Shown: in pieces, positions 12,146-23,116 of the stretch
How positions within the stretch are numbered: the first letter of the stretch is position 1
Layout of the letters: each line of letters opens with the position of its first letter
NCBI GenBank assembly: GCA_015680685.1
Contig: MNCI01017705.1
Coordinates: 645,441 to 700,097, forward strand
Origin: Gnetum montanum
Lineage: Eukaryota > Streptophyta > Gnetopsida > Gnetales > Gnetaceae
Direction: 5' to 3'
Length of the DNA: 54,657 bases
The notes under the pieces: generated by a model
The model's database searches: none
What the model was told of the DNA's origin: nothing
What the model saw: only the letters and a program-made list of their open reading frames with translations
Program-made: the position numbers and the translations under genes

Positions 12146-12152
12146 GTCATAT

Positions 12153-12163
12153 CTATAAATAAG
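12153..12163 (+). promoter_or_regulatory. TATA box of element A 5' LTR
   Basis: CTATAAATAAG, conserved in the 3' LTR near 18097 and, inverted, at 196-206. Confidence 0.75.
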
Positions 12164-12883
12164 AAGCGGCTCCCCCTTGTTTCCTCATCCTAGGCTTAGA
12201 CCGTAGTGAAACTCTGGCAGATTGATCACTCCAAAGATAGAATATTTTCCATGTGCCCACAGTAGGAGTCCCAAAGTGAACGAATCTTTATTATAGCAGA
12301 CATTGTACTTGAACACAAGTTTGTGTACGGCAATAAAGATGAGCTTCGTGGATAAACCTTGTAGTGCATGGAATAGGCTAATTAGGATTTTATTTACTGT
12401 TATTTATTATCTGTTATTTACATGCTTTATTAGTTAATAAATCCTTGTCAACCCTTCTCTCCTAGTTAAGTGCCTCAATACGACCACTTTGAGCACGTGC
12501 GTTACGCTTGGTGATCCTAGCAACGATTAGCGTTTGGTAGCCAAGGTTGCATCGGTTCAGGGTGTGTACGGTAAGTGGGAATGGATGCTGATGCTAGGTT
12601 AATTTAGACTTAGTTCGTTAGTTAGAGTTAGTCAATTAGTCTCACAACCCTTCACCTTGTTAGCATAGGAGACAAAAATATAAAAAGATATAAAAATCAT
12701 ATACCTCAGATTTACTTAACCATACACCGTGACAACTACAAGTAAGTATGGGAAGACAACGAATAATTAACCTTAAGTGTTCAATGAGGCATGTAGGCAC
12801 TTAGTTTGCGGAGTTCTACTGGATCGCTCATGCTACGCTCGTATTCGTATGGTTGAGTGTAGGGGTATCTCGCCATTCATCAT

Positions 12884-12902
12884 AGGTGCCGTTGCCGGGG
12901 AC
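12884..12902 (+). other. Primer binding site, tRNA-Asp type
   Basis: AGGTGCCGTTGCCGGGGAC follows the 5' LTR by one base. It matches the complement of the plant tRNA-Asp 3' end (TGGCGCCGTTGCCGGGGA) at 16 of 18 positions. This primer is typical of Athila and related gypsy elements. Confidence 0.9.
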
Positions 12903-13025
12903 TAAGTGTTTTTGCGCTAAGTAGAACATAGGATATCACTCACATCATTGGGAGCTTAAACAAACCTTAGGGTTAACTTAAAAGAAAAATTTTATAATGG
13001 TTAATTAGCACATCGATAAGACACA

Positions 13026-16000
13026 ATGTCTTCTTCTTCTTCTCACAAGAGCAATACACCACCTAGGGATAATACACGAAACAATCAGCAATCAAAAACA
13101 CATAACCGAAATCTGCCAACTCCTCAACAATATCGAGTGGTATATACTCACCCTGACGAGTACATACCAGACTTTACCTTTATCCTCCATCAAGACGAAC
13201 AATTGTGATGGAGAGATTTGCAAGGTAACATAGTGTTACCTCCAGATCGATCAGTCCCTAACATGATCCTCCGTTCTTTGACACAGATTGGCATGATAGA
13301 ATTATACACTGAATACGTTGCGGAAGATTTTGACACAAGGGATTATTATCCCATAGCAGTGCAATGTATGAGGGACTCAAGGTAGGAGAGCGAACATATA
13401 GTGTTGAAGGGCAAAGGGGTCCTGCATGTCCTTAGTGAAATAGGAGATGATGAACCCATTATAACGGGTTCTCTATCAAATGATGTTTCCCCTCCTAACA
13501 ATGGTAAGAAGGTAGGGTATCAGAACCTATGCTCAACGATACATAACACTGGTTCTAATCCCCGTGAATGCCAACTATTCACAGAGGGAACAACAACTCA
13601 TGATAAGGATAGGCACTTAGATCGTCATCACGATTAGGGTTGTAGCAGCCGAAGAGAAGGCAAGAAGCATTGTCATGGCGATGGTTCTCCTGTCTCTTCT
13701 CCTTCATCTCATCACTCATCCTCTCCTTCCACATATGGGCACATCCAACATGAGCATAACAGTGAGGATAGAGGTAGGCAAAACGAGAGACCTTGACGAG
13801 AGATTTGAGAGAGAGGACAAGGGCATGAACGAAGGGAAAGTAGGGAACAACAAAGACATCACAGGCATCATGAAAGAGATGATCATGATGAGCCCCTACT
13901 TGCCACCCGAAGTATGCTCGATATAATAGAGGCTGTGAGAATTCCAACAAGGCATCAAAAGGACAGTTGGATCAAACGCTTAGACATGAATAATATCCCA
14001 TGCTTTGAAGGGGGATACAATGTAGATCCGCAACATCATTTACAGGCATTCCACAATACTTGTGCCTTGCAAAACATAGAAAACGAGTGGCAAAAACTTA
14101 AGTTGTTTCCCAGGACACTCATCAAGGAAGCAGAGAGTTGGTACCAGTCCTTAGAGCCAGAAACCATCAGGAGGTGGAGTACGATGTTAAAAATCTTCAA
14201 CGATAAGTATCAAATGTACTCCAGAGTGTCTAATTTGCGTAAGCAGATCCAAGGATGGAAGCAAGGTAATCATGAACCCTTGGATGCTACCATGGACTGC
14301 TACTATGCATTGTTACATCATTGCCCGGGCCATGGATACGCACAACAGAATCAACTTCACCACATCGTAGATGGGATAAGACATGAGACTAGAAGAACCC
14401 TTGGGGCTTATGCCCAAGGGAGACTATCAGAACTTAGAGCCCATGAAATACATCGATTGTTGGAGCAAGTAGCCAAAGAAGAAGGTGAGCTACGAAAAAG
14501 AGAGAGTACAGAAGAATACAACCGTGATCCCTCCCTTTGAAAGAAGGGAGTGAGATTTTGTGATGAGGAGGATGAGTCACCACTCAAAGAGTTGGTGAAC
14601 AGAAAAACCTTGCCGATTCAAAAACTAACAACAAAAGTATCGGCCAAGGTGGATCAATTGTGGGATTCCTTAGACTCCAAACTTGAAACTATTTTGAAAA
14701 TCGTAGAGGAGTCTAAGGTAGAATGAGGTAGTGACAAAGATAAGATAAAGCGGAGAGAATCAGGCCCTGTACATAACAAGGGTAAGGGGAAAATTACTAT
14801 CTCTGATGAGGTTGTGGACTTAGACACAGATGATGACGGTGAATGTGAGATCTGCCAATATGACCATCCTAACGGATGTTGTCCAATCATCTCACATCTA
14901 CAAGATTTTGGGGTGTATGCACTTAACCCAAGACTCAACAAACAGCAAACACCCCGAAGGTTACCTTATCCTCAAGGTAACCCAAGACCGTTAACATACT
15001 ATCCAAGTGGAACTCCACCACAACGCATCGGACAACATTAGCAGCGGCAATACCCACAGTCATGGGGGATGCCACCGCCAACACAACAGTACCCTTATCA
15101 GTAGCCAGAACCATATGGATATTATGTGCAACAACCGGTTTCTCCAAGTGACTTTATGGATCACACAACTCCCCAACGTCACTACCAAGTTTAGGAGTAC
15201 TTTAGGAGGACTCCTTCTCCTCCGGGAGGCACCCCACATACCTACCATCCTCCAACTCCATTCGCAACTCTTCCACTTGTAGTTCCAATACAACCTACTT
15301 CAACAATGCAAGGGGAACTCCCTACTCAACCGTAGCAACGTAATGTTGCGAGAGCTGTAAACATTCAACTTGCTACTGGTTCTGACAATTGTAAAAAGAG
15401 AAGACCTTTCTTTAGAACCAAAAGCCCAGACAAGCTCTCATAACAACAAGCAGTTAAGTCTATGTATACTCCTCCACCATCTAAAACTTTGGAGTACCCT
15501 TCAGTCCACCAACAGAGCTGTACACATACGGTTATGTTAACACATACCATAACCAACTGGATCAAGGTAGGCCACCTTCCTAGGAAACTCTCTGATCTTG
15601 GAAGCCCCTTAATCTATTTACAAATCGTCAGGAACAAACCACATAAGGCTCTTCTTAACTCAGGTTCCAGAGTTAATTTAATATCACGAGAAATGTATCA
15701 AGCTTGAAACCTGCCCCAACTTAAGAAGATCAACATTCAACTGGAGCTGGCTAGCTAGTCCATCACCATTCCCTTGGGATTGGTGGAGGACATCATTACC
15801 ACTGTGTGTGGATGGTCATACCTAGCTGACTTCCTGGTGATAGAATTCAACAATGACAATGGGGGCTTCCCAATTATAATGGGAAGGCCATGGCTGAGTA
15901 CAGTAGATGCGTACCTAGGGATCCGCGATCTTTCCTTGGAGATATCTAAGATAAACATTTATGGAAATATCGAGAAGAAGAAAGTTCCATGCATCACATA

Positions 16001-16067
16001 CAATGACTCAGAGGGTGATGACATGGAAGAATGTTCAGTGTCTCTTCCATGTAATCAGTGTGCCTAA
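13026..16067 (+). pseudogene. gag-protease polyprotein of element A (one frame, nonsense codons)
   Basis: Gag coats the element RNA and the protease would cut the polyprotein. The frame starts at ATG 13026 (MSSSSSHKSNTPP), where element C has a matching start, and runs 1013 codons to TAA without any frameshift. It is broken by about fourteen in-frame stops, nearly all at positions where Gln (TAG/TAA) or Arg (TGA) fits. Residues about 297-500 form the gag core, with WIKRLDMNNIPCFEGG and ESWYQSLEPETIRRW. A CX2CX3HX3C knuckle begins near residue 607 (CEICQYDHPNGC). The protease region has ALLNSGSRVNLIS near residue 876, with Asn instead of the catalytic Asp, and FPIIMGRPWLS near residue 948. Downstream pol genes are missing. 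Not functional as it stands. Confidence 0.85.
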
Positions 16068-16385
16068 GAAACACAAATTCATAGGTTCCTGTATGTAGCA
16101 ACCACACTAGTAGTAGACACCCCATGGTTGACAGCTACTAGAAAGAGCAACCTAATATGCACGGAATGAACTAAGGAAATAACTCATGTTAACAATGAAG
16201 GCATAGACACACTGGAATATGAGCATCGCCAACTTCCACCCCTTAATATGAGAACATCAGTGGGGAGAAGTTGGGTACTTTTACGAAATTCAAATAGATG
16301 TTCATTATTTCAGATCTCTCCCTTACAATTCAGTCATGAGGAAGATGGCCACCTATGCTAATCATTGGAGGCACTCAGTTCTTTT
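16068..16385 (+). other. Post-protease spacer and pol deletion junction of element A
   Basis: Up to about 16260 the sequence parallels the protease-RT spacer of element C. By about 16330 (GAGGAAGATGGCCACC) it already matches the sequence that follows integrase in C (minus strand near 21680). The junction therefore lies at about 16260-16330, and some 2.5-3 kb of RT, RNase H and integrase are absent. Confidence 0.7.
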
Positions 16386-16572
16386 ACATTTTTTGTTTAA
16401 CACATTGTTTTTTACAAGTTTTTGTTTTGCACATTTTTGTTTTACAATTTTTGTTTTACACGTTTTTGTTTAACCCATTTTTGTTTTACACATCTTTGTT
16501 ATACACATTTTTGTCTTACATGTTTTTGTCTTACACGTTTTTGTTTTACACATTTTTGTTTTACAAATTTCT
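16386..16572 (+). repeat. 15-bp minisatellite, about 12 copies
   Basis: The unit is approximately ATTTTTGTTTTACAC, repeated about twelve times with point changes. In one frame it reads as repeated FLFYT because 15 bp is five codons. A sparser version lies at the matching place of element C (about 21540-21660, minus), so it is an old feature of the 3' noncoding region. Confidence 0.9.
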
Positions 16573-16619
16573 TTAACTTTTCTTATTTTTTTTACAACAT
16601 CGTTATACTTTTTCATTTC

Positions 16620-16639
16620 TTTGTGTGTGTGTGTGTGTT
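16620..16639. repeat. TG dinucleotide microsatellite
   Basis: About nine uninterrupted TG units within the 3' noncoding region of element A. Confidence 0.9.
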
Positions 16640-18000
16640 ATCCATCCTGTAAGTTTGTCACCTAATAAGTGTTCTTCATGATGGTATGAACTATTTTTCC
16701 ATTCGATTGCTAATGTTTGGTTTTTACCTTTAAAGTTATGATGTTGATACTAAGGTATGTTTCTTTTGATATGGCAGGCATTGAGTCCACTTCATCCATC
16801 CATCCACAAAGTCTATGGTCTCTCTTGGCTTGGAAATGTACAGTCCCTTTCTAATAAGAACTCTAATGAATCGATGATTGGGTACTTCTCAAACTAAGGA
16901 ATGACTCAAGGTTTGAAAAGGGTGTGACTTCAAGGAAACTTGATGCTTTTGTGTTGGCCATTCTCTTGGGTGCTTGGATGTTTTCTTCTTGAGTTTTCTT
17001 ATCGTTCTGATGTTACCTAATTATCGGGAAGCTGAGTCAATAAGTATAACAAAGTCTTTGCATGGTGTGGTTCTCACGCATAAAAATATAAATTAAAAAA
17101 AAAACAACAACAAGAAGAAAAGAAAAAAAAAGAATTCAAAGCACACCCCTTAGACAAAATAATCTCTTGGGCTACAAGCAATGGTTATGGAACTAAAAAC
17201 GTTTCCTCTAACTAAGGCCCTTCTCACTTCCCATCCTCTCCTCATTTGTTGTGTTGGAATGGTGGTGGCTCTTGGGGAAGGCATTCTTGTTATTCAAGTG
17301 GATGGATGGACCGAATGCATTGATGTGAAGTCACTGGATGTGGTTGGTTTGAGGCCAGAGTTGGAATGAGATTTACCAAGTCACATTAATCATGAAACAC
17401 ACAAGGGGCTGTACGCCACCTTATTCTTGGGACTCCATTCCATTCTCTTCTCTCCACCCTTCTCNCTTCCTCTTCTTTTTCCATTCTCTTGCTATCAGAG
17501 GTTTGCGATTAGTCATGGGGGTACGGGGCCTAATTTTTTCAATTTTCTCCTAACCCATACACCTTCGGTAGTCATCATTAATATATCTCTAGATCCACAA
17601 TCAGCCATACCACAACTCAACCAATGGACCTTTCACCGCAGCAAGGTATCAATTACATTGAAATTCATTTACCCTTGCTAATATAAGCTTGTGTTGGACT
17701 GGATCTAGAGGGAACACTTGAAATGGAGCAGTGCTAAAGTAGCTATGCAAGGAGTAAGATTGATGACGTGCTTATGGATGGACAATGAAAGGTGTAATCT
17801 AGACATTGGCAGCAGCAACACTTCTTTCTCTCTCTCTCTCTCTTTCTTAGTTGCCAAATGAGGCCTGATGTTAATGTAATAAGGTGTTCATGAACACGAG
17901 TTTGTTGTGTCGTGTAATGATGATCCATTCACATGTCATCCCATTAGTTTCCTTTGAGTTAATAATCCCATACCTTCCCGATATTATTGTAAGGAACTCG
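16640..18000 (+). other. 3' noncoding region of element A
   Basis: No coding motif is seen. It holds an A-rich run at 17092-17135, an internal word TTTGCATGGTGTGGTT near 17059 that recurs twice in element C, a CT microsatellite at 17822-17845 and one undetermined base (N) at 17465. Long noncoding 3' regions are usual for Athila-type elements. Confidence 0.6.
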
Positions 18001-18030
18001 AGGACAAGTTTTCATTTAGTCATGGAGGTA
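18001..18030 (+). other. Polypurine-type tract of element A
   Basis: AGGACAAG followed 14 bp later by GTCATGGAGGTA, directly before the 3' LTR start TGATGGG; the same arrangement is seen in element B. Confidence 0.75.
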
Positions 18031-18825
18031 TGATGGGATGTGATATCGCATAGGTCGCTATATCGCGTATGTGATATCGTGGTGCATCATCATATCTATA
18101 AATAAGAGGTGGCTCCCCCTTGTTTCCTCATCCTAGGCTTAGATCATAGTGAACCTCTGGCAGATTGATCACTCCAGAAATAGAATATTTTCCATGTGCC
18201 TACAGTAGGAGTCCCAAAGTGAACGAATCTTTATTTGAGCAGACATTATACCTGAACACAAGTTTGTGTATGGCAATAAAGATGAGCTTTGTGGATAAAC
18301 CTTGTAGTGCATGGAATAGGCTAATTAGTATTTTATTTATTTTTATTTATTATTTGTTATTTACATGCTTTATTAGTTATTAAATCCTTGTCAACCCTTC
18401 TCTCCTAGTTAAGTGCCTCAGTACGACCACTTCGAGCACGTGTGTTACGCATGGTGATCCCAACAACAATTAGCGTTTGGTAGCCAAGGTTGCATCGGTT
18501 CAGGGTGTGTATGGTAAGTGGGAACAGATGCTAACACTAGGTTAATTCAGACTTAGTTCGTTAGTTAGAGTTAGTCAATTAGTCTCTCAACCCTTCACCT
18601 TGTTAGCATAAGAGATAAAAACATAAAAAAATATAAAAATCATATACCTCAGATTTACTTAACCATACATCGTGAAAACTACAAGTAAGTTTGGGAAGAC
18701 AACAAATAATTAACCTTAAGTGCTCCATGAGGTGTGTAGGCACTTATTTTGCGGAGTTCGACTGGATCGCATGTGCTACGCTCGTATTCGTATGGTTGAG
18801 TGTAGGGATATCTCACCACTCATCA
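18031..18825 (+). mobile_element. 3' LTR of element A
   Basis: It starts TGATGGGATGTG and ends CACCACTCATCA, collinear with 12051-12882 except for about 38 bp lost from the U3 repeat array. Total length is 795 bp. Confidence 0.95.
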
Positions 18826-18830
18826 CTCCC
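18826..18830. repeat. Right target-site copy of element A
   Basis: Sequence ctccc directly after the 3' LTR; the left copy is ctcct at 12046-12050. Confidence 0.75.
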
Positions 18831-18965
18831 CAAGTAGGCTCTTGCTATAATGCCCTTGCATAACCACTTTTATAGATGTCCTTGGACACCTTAGAAGTTA
18901 AATCTGGATCATGTCTTTGTTCTAAAAAACACACAACCACCTTAGTTGGGATCTTGCACTATACT
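18831..18965 (-). pseudogene. Coding-like tail in element F, split by element A
   Basis: On the minus strand, from about 18963, the frame reads DPTKVVVCFLEQRHDPDL and then KDIYKSGYARAL, a TAG, and QEPTW up to the insertion of element A. When A and one target copy are mentally removed, the frame goes on at 12045 with EDPLA and soon stops near 12018. The product is unknown. The agreement across the A insertion supports both the frame and the insertion point. It could be the C-terminus of an extra gene carried by F. Confidence 0.4.
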
Positions 18966-20398
18966 ATACAAAACCAATAGGTACATAATTGTATGCAGTA
19001 GTAAGGTGAATAATGAAATAAGAAGGGATTGTAGAGATCAAGACATGAGATACTTTATCATGTGCAAAGTAGGTATTTATGTTAATTATGGTTAAGGTGA
19101 TCATCATACTTATTTGTCCAAGTTTCAAATCAAGTTCATACCTGTACTAGTGACATCATATTATATCATCCCAAACTTAAAATCATGAAACCACCACAAT
19201 CACATGAAAAAACCATTAGAAAAAAAGAAAGCAAGGAAGGATTTATGATTAATTAATTTCTTAAATATTAAAATATAAGGAAACTTGACTATTGGTTAGA
19301 GGGATACCTTTAGGCATGGCTAACATGTCTTTTTAGCCCTATCGCCAATGCTAATCCCATCATAGGAGTGTCTTCAAGAATTGGTAACATGTCTTTCTAG
19401 TTACATAATGAGACTAGTCCAAAAAACCTTTGGGATTTTTAGAAGTAGCCTATCTTCAGGTATGGGTAAGATGTATTTCTAGTAGTATCCTAGAAATCAA
19501 TTTTCTTTTGTGAATTAATTGATTAGTGATTATTCCTTCTTTACGAAAGGACTACCTTCAAGCATGGGTAACATGTCTTTCAAGTGACATGGCAAGATAA
19601 CACTTATTCAAGAACATGCTTTAATGAAAATTAAAACATAAGTAATGATGTACATACATGGAGTAGTAAGACCCATAAAAGAAGTGCAAAGAATCAAAAA
19701 GTCCCCTTGATTCCACCACCTTTTTCATTTCCCCTTAATCCTTCTTTTCTTCAAAGTTACAATGATCATGAGTTAGTTTTAGTTTCATGTGGAAGGAGGG
19801 GGGTGGGTAGGGTGTTGAACCCAGAATATAGATATATATATTAAAATAAAAAATCTAGAGTACAAAAGTAGAAGAGTACTATAAAAAGAAGAAACTCCAA
19901 ATAAATAAAAAGAAAAGGCCTATCTATTTTGGGATGTCTTTTTAGATTTTCATCCTTACAACTAATATTGAAAAACATTCCCTTTGTGGTAGGAAATTAG
20001 ACATTTTATGAAAAGATTAACATTGGGTGGAGGGTGAAGGAAGACTTTCCCTATCAATAGAATTAACATTATCAAAAGATATTATCTTCATATCTAGATT
20101 AATAGTTACAAACAAATTATTAGCAATTAAAATATCTTAAACTAAAGATTTAGCATGTAATTACCAATAGATAGACTTCATTGACATTTTTTATTATGAA
20201 AAATTAATTAAAAGCCATCTAAATTAACAATAGGATTCTGTGAAACTTGAGTAACATATATTTGTTTCTTCTTAGTTATCGAAGATTTTTTTGAAATTAA
20301 TTTTATTGAAACCTTCCTTAGGGATACATTTTGTTGAATAGCATTAAAAGAAAGGGTTGGGAAACTATCGAAACATCAACAAAAGAAATCATCATAGG
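18966..20398 (-). mobile_element. Internal region of element F, right piece
   Basis: AT-rich sequence between inserted element A and inserted element D. No gag or pol motif is recognised. A fourfold short repeat lies at 19305-19590 and is listed separately. The region ends at the outer edge of the element D LTR. Confidence 0.5.
19305..19590. repeat. Four spaced copies of a ~33-bp motif
   Basis: Variants of CTTCAAGCATGGGTAACATG plus TCTTTCTAG begin near 19309, 19369, 19453 and 19553, spaced about 60, 84 and 100 bp. The core GGTAACATGTCTTTCTAG is kept best. Confidence 0.75.
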
Positions 20399-20489
20399 TG
20401 ATGAGTGATGCACAGTTCCTACTCCAACCATATGAATCACAAGTGTTTACATGTAATTTGGTTGAATTATGTGGACTTATTTACCTAAG
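20399..20489 (-). mobile_element. 3' LTR of element D, distal part (split by element C)
   Basis: On the minus strand this is the end of an LTR closing with GTGCATCACTCATCA at 20399. It resembles the end of the F LTR (shared CACAAGTGTT region). Removing element C and one CTAAG copy joins it to 28903-29698, giving an LTR of about 887 bp. Confidence 0.8.
20485..20489. repeat. Left target-site copy of element C (CTAAG)
   Basis: ctaag directly left of TGATGAGC; an identical copy is at 28898-28902. Confidence 0.9.
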
Positions 20490-21279
20490 TGATGAGCAGC
20501 GAGGTACCCCTACGCCCAAACATACGAATCACTAAGATGTTTATACGTGATTCGGTTGAATTCCATGGACCTATAGATCTCTAGTGCACTAGTTCCTCTA
20601 GGAAGTAAAATGGGCATTGAGAACATTTGTTGTCTTCCCAACTACACTTGTGAAGCTCAAGGGCATGGTTTAAGTGTAATTGAGGTACATGATTTTTCTC
20701 ATTTTATGTTTTATAAGTTTAATCATCTACAGCAAGAATGAAAGGTAGAGTAATTTAAGATCTAATTTATTCACTACCTAGCTAGCCTAACACAAGTACC
20801 CATCCCACTTTCATGGCACATCTTGAACGCATATAGCATTGCTAGGTTACCAAATGTTAAACATTGCTAGGTTACCAAACACTATATGTATACTTGAAGT
20901 GGTCGTGCTTGTGTTCATTAACAATTGAAAATTAATTGCTTAATTTAAATGTATTAAAGTAATGTGCATGAAAGTAAAGTGCATTAAAGGAAACATTAAT
21001 CTATTCTTAGTGCTGAAAGTATTAGCAAAAGGATTTACTTTTATTCCTGTCACACTACTACGCTCAGGTACATCAGTGTTCGAACGAAGATCTGTATACA
21101 CTTAGACTTCTACTACAGGCAGTCAGAAAATATTCTGACTCTAGAGAAAACAAACTACAAGAGCTTTGCTACTCTATGAAAAACTATGAAAAAACTATAT
21201 GAAAATTGTGAGTCCAAGTGCTACATTTATAGGCTGATGTATATCCCACGATATTGGACATCCAACATCACATCCTGGG
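20490..21279 (-). mobile_element. 3' LTR of element C, 5'-truncated
   Basis: Collinear with the 5' LTR from its outer end (TGATGAGCAGCGAGG on plus at 20490) up to CATCCTGGG at about 21279. There the sequence jumps to internal words (ACCACACCATGCAAAGAC). The first ~50 bp of U3, the polypurine tract and most of the 3' noncoding region are therefore deleted. Confidence 0.85.
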
Positions 21280-21660
21280 AACCACACCATGCAAAGACTT
21301 GTGCATTTATTTTTTCTAAGGGGTGTGCTTTAAATTTCTATCATTTTTTTTGAAATGGAAACCACACCATGCAAAGATGTATTCAACTTCCTTTTATTGG
21401 TTGACACAGAACAATAAGAAATCCATGAAAACACACATGCACCTAGGCAAATAGAAAGGAATAAAGAATATTGAATCCTCTTGAAGTCATACCCTGTTCA
21501 AACCTTTNTAAATGTACTCACGATGGTGTAAAAAAAATTAGAAAAGATTAATAACATGAAAACAAGAAGATGTAAAATAAAGAATGTGTAAAAAAAGTTG
21601 TAAAATAAAGGATGTGTAAAACAAAAAATGTATAAAATGAAAAGATGAAAAACTAAGGAG
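21280..21660 (-). other. Rearranged 3' noncoding region of element C
   Basis: On the plus strand ACCACACCATGCAAAGA occurs at 21281 and again near 21361, flanking a segment with AAGGGGTGTGCTTT. Element A has these words once (minus orientation of 17059-17155). It looks like a short templated duplication at a deletion junction. The part near 21540-21660 keeps a thin version of the 15-bp minisatellite of A. One N lies at 21508. Confidence 0.7.
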
Positions 21661-22925
21661 CTACTTATATGGGTAGCATGGATGGCCATCTCCCCCATGA
21701 CTAAGTTGAAAGGAGGAGATTTGAAATATGGAGCATGGTTGTCCATCTGATGAGGCATTTGTTGTATTAGTTGGCTTATGCTCGTGAAAAGGTTTGATTT
21801 GTTGGATGTTGAGTAGCCTTTTTTTGTCTAGGCTCTCAGGTTTGTAGATCATCATGGCCCCAAAAGGAAAAGTTTTGTAAATGATGTAAGGTCCTTCATA
21901 CAATATTTGAAACTTACTTCGTTGAGGTACATGTGTGGGGTTTTAGTAAGAAAACTTAACTCCCAATTGAAATTTGGCTTTTTCTAATTTTAAGATCATG
22001 GTGCTTTTTGTTGTAGACCTTGTGTAGCTTGTTAGATGATAGGGCCACTAATCAATTTTTGTCTAGCAAGTTGAGATTCATTAGTCTTTCTTTTTGTGCT
22101 AGACTCAAGTCAAGGTCGAGGTCACAGGCTATTGAAAGTGTACAAAGCTTTGATTGAATAGGAAGTGTTGGTAATTTACACAAGCTCATAGGGAGAATAG
22201 CCTATAGGAAGTTTCCATGTTGAGCCGTAGGCCCAAAGGGCATTGTTGAGTTTTGTGCTTTAGTCTTTCCTATATTTGCTAACAGTTCTTGTTAGAATCC
22301 TTGTGATTTTCCTATTAGTAACTGTAGCTTGACCATTGGCTTAGGGGTGGTAGGGTGTTGTGAATTTATGTTCAACCCCCAAGCATTGCATGAGCTTCCG
22401 AAAAGTAGTTATTGTAAAGTGAGTTCCATTTTTAGAAATTAATGCATATGGCACACCAAACCTATTTACAACATTTTGTTATACAAACTAAGCAGCAGTA
22501 AAAGATGTACAGTCAATGACAGTTGTCACTTTTGTCCATTTTTTGCAATAGTTAATAGCGACTATGCTGTACGCCTTTCCATTTAACATGGATGTGATGG
22601 GACTCTTGAAATCCATGCCCCAAATATCTAAGGGTTCTAGTGGTTGAATCCATTGTTGAGGTTCCTCCATTTGAGTAGTCATTCCACCATCTCATTGGCA
22701 TCATTTACAAGAGTGGATGTAATGGTGAGCATCTTTGAAGATTGTTGGCCAAAAGTACCTTGCCATCAGGATTTTAATGGCCATGCATCTCCCAGCATAG
22801 TGTCCTCCACAAGGACCTTCATGAGCATCTTGGAGAATACGTAGTTGATCGACATCAAGGACATATGAACAAACCAAGCCATTGGTGCACACCTTGTAGA
22901 GGTGTCTGTTGATCTTCATGAAGTG
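21661..22925 (-). pseudogene. Integrase of element C
   Basis: The integrase would insert the element DNA into the chromosome. On the minus strand the HHCC zinc-binding part is at 22919-22701 (HEGPCGGHYAGRC and later HHYIHSC). The catalytic core follows with WGMDFKSPITS (first Asp at about 22611-22613). At the place of the second Asp the sequence reads LISKNGTHF near 22430, with Lys. At the place of the catalytic Glu it reads ANGQATVTNR near 22330, with Thr. The rest runs with stops to about 21661. Two of the three catalytic residues are lost, so it is inactive. Neighbours are RNase H upstream and the minisatellite region downstream. Confidence 0.85.
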
Positions 22926-23116
22926 TTTTATCTAGTGAAGAAATTGCTATTTCTTTTGGTGGTCCAACCCTTGTGGCATCTCTTGGGTGAGAAGATAGGT
23001 GAGAATGCCATCATACCATTTAGGCTTATTGGGCAATTGTTCAATTATAGCCCCAACAAAGAGGAGTTCATTTGGAAAATATTAGATAGTGGTTTTTCTT
23101 TCTCTTTGTTGTCCCA

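Larger units (their letters stand above)
12051..12882 (+). mobile_element. 5' LTR of element A
   Basis: It starts TGATGGGACACG and ends CGCCATTCATCA. The same words recur at 18031-18825. The TATA-like CTATAAATAAG is at 12153-12163 and AATAAA at 12332-12337, so U3, R and U5 can be placed roughly. The PBS follows after one base. Confidence 0.95.
12051..18825 (+). mobile_element. Element A: Athila-type LTR retrotransposon with gag-protease only
   Basis: Complete element of 6775 bp. It has a 5' LTR (12051-12882), a tRNA-Asp-type PBS, a gag-protease frame (13026-16067), a 3' noncoding part, a polypurine-type tract and a 3' LTR (18031-18825). A near-perfect 5-bp target duplication flanks it. The LTRs differ by roughly 7 percent by eye, plus a deletion of about 38 bp in the 3' U3. 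No reverse transcriptase, RNase H or integrase is present between protease and the 3' noncoding part, whereas the related element C still has them. A is therefore non-autonomous, either by deletion or as an established gag-only form. It is inserted in element F. Confidence 0.9.

Noticed and set aside
13579-13950. Open frame of 123 codons on minus
   Set aside because: It lies opposite the Arg/His-rich part of element A gag; strand bias of codons explains it.
19305-19590. CRISPR-like spaced repeats
   Set aside because: Only four degenerate copies with irregular spacing, in plant retroelement DNA.
17465-21508. Single undetermined bases (N) as assembly gaps
   Set aside because: There is one N at each position with continuous family sequence on both sides; they look like base-call uncertainty, not gaps.
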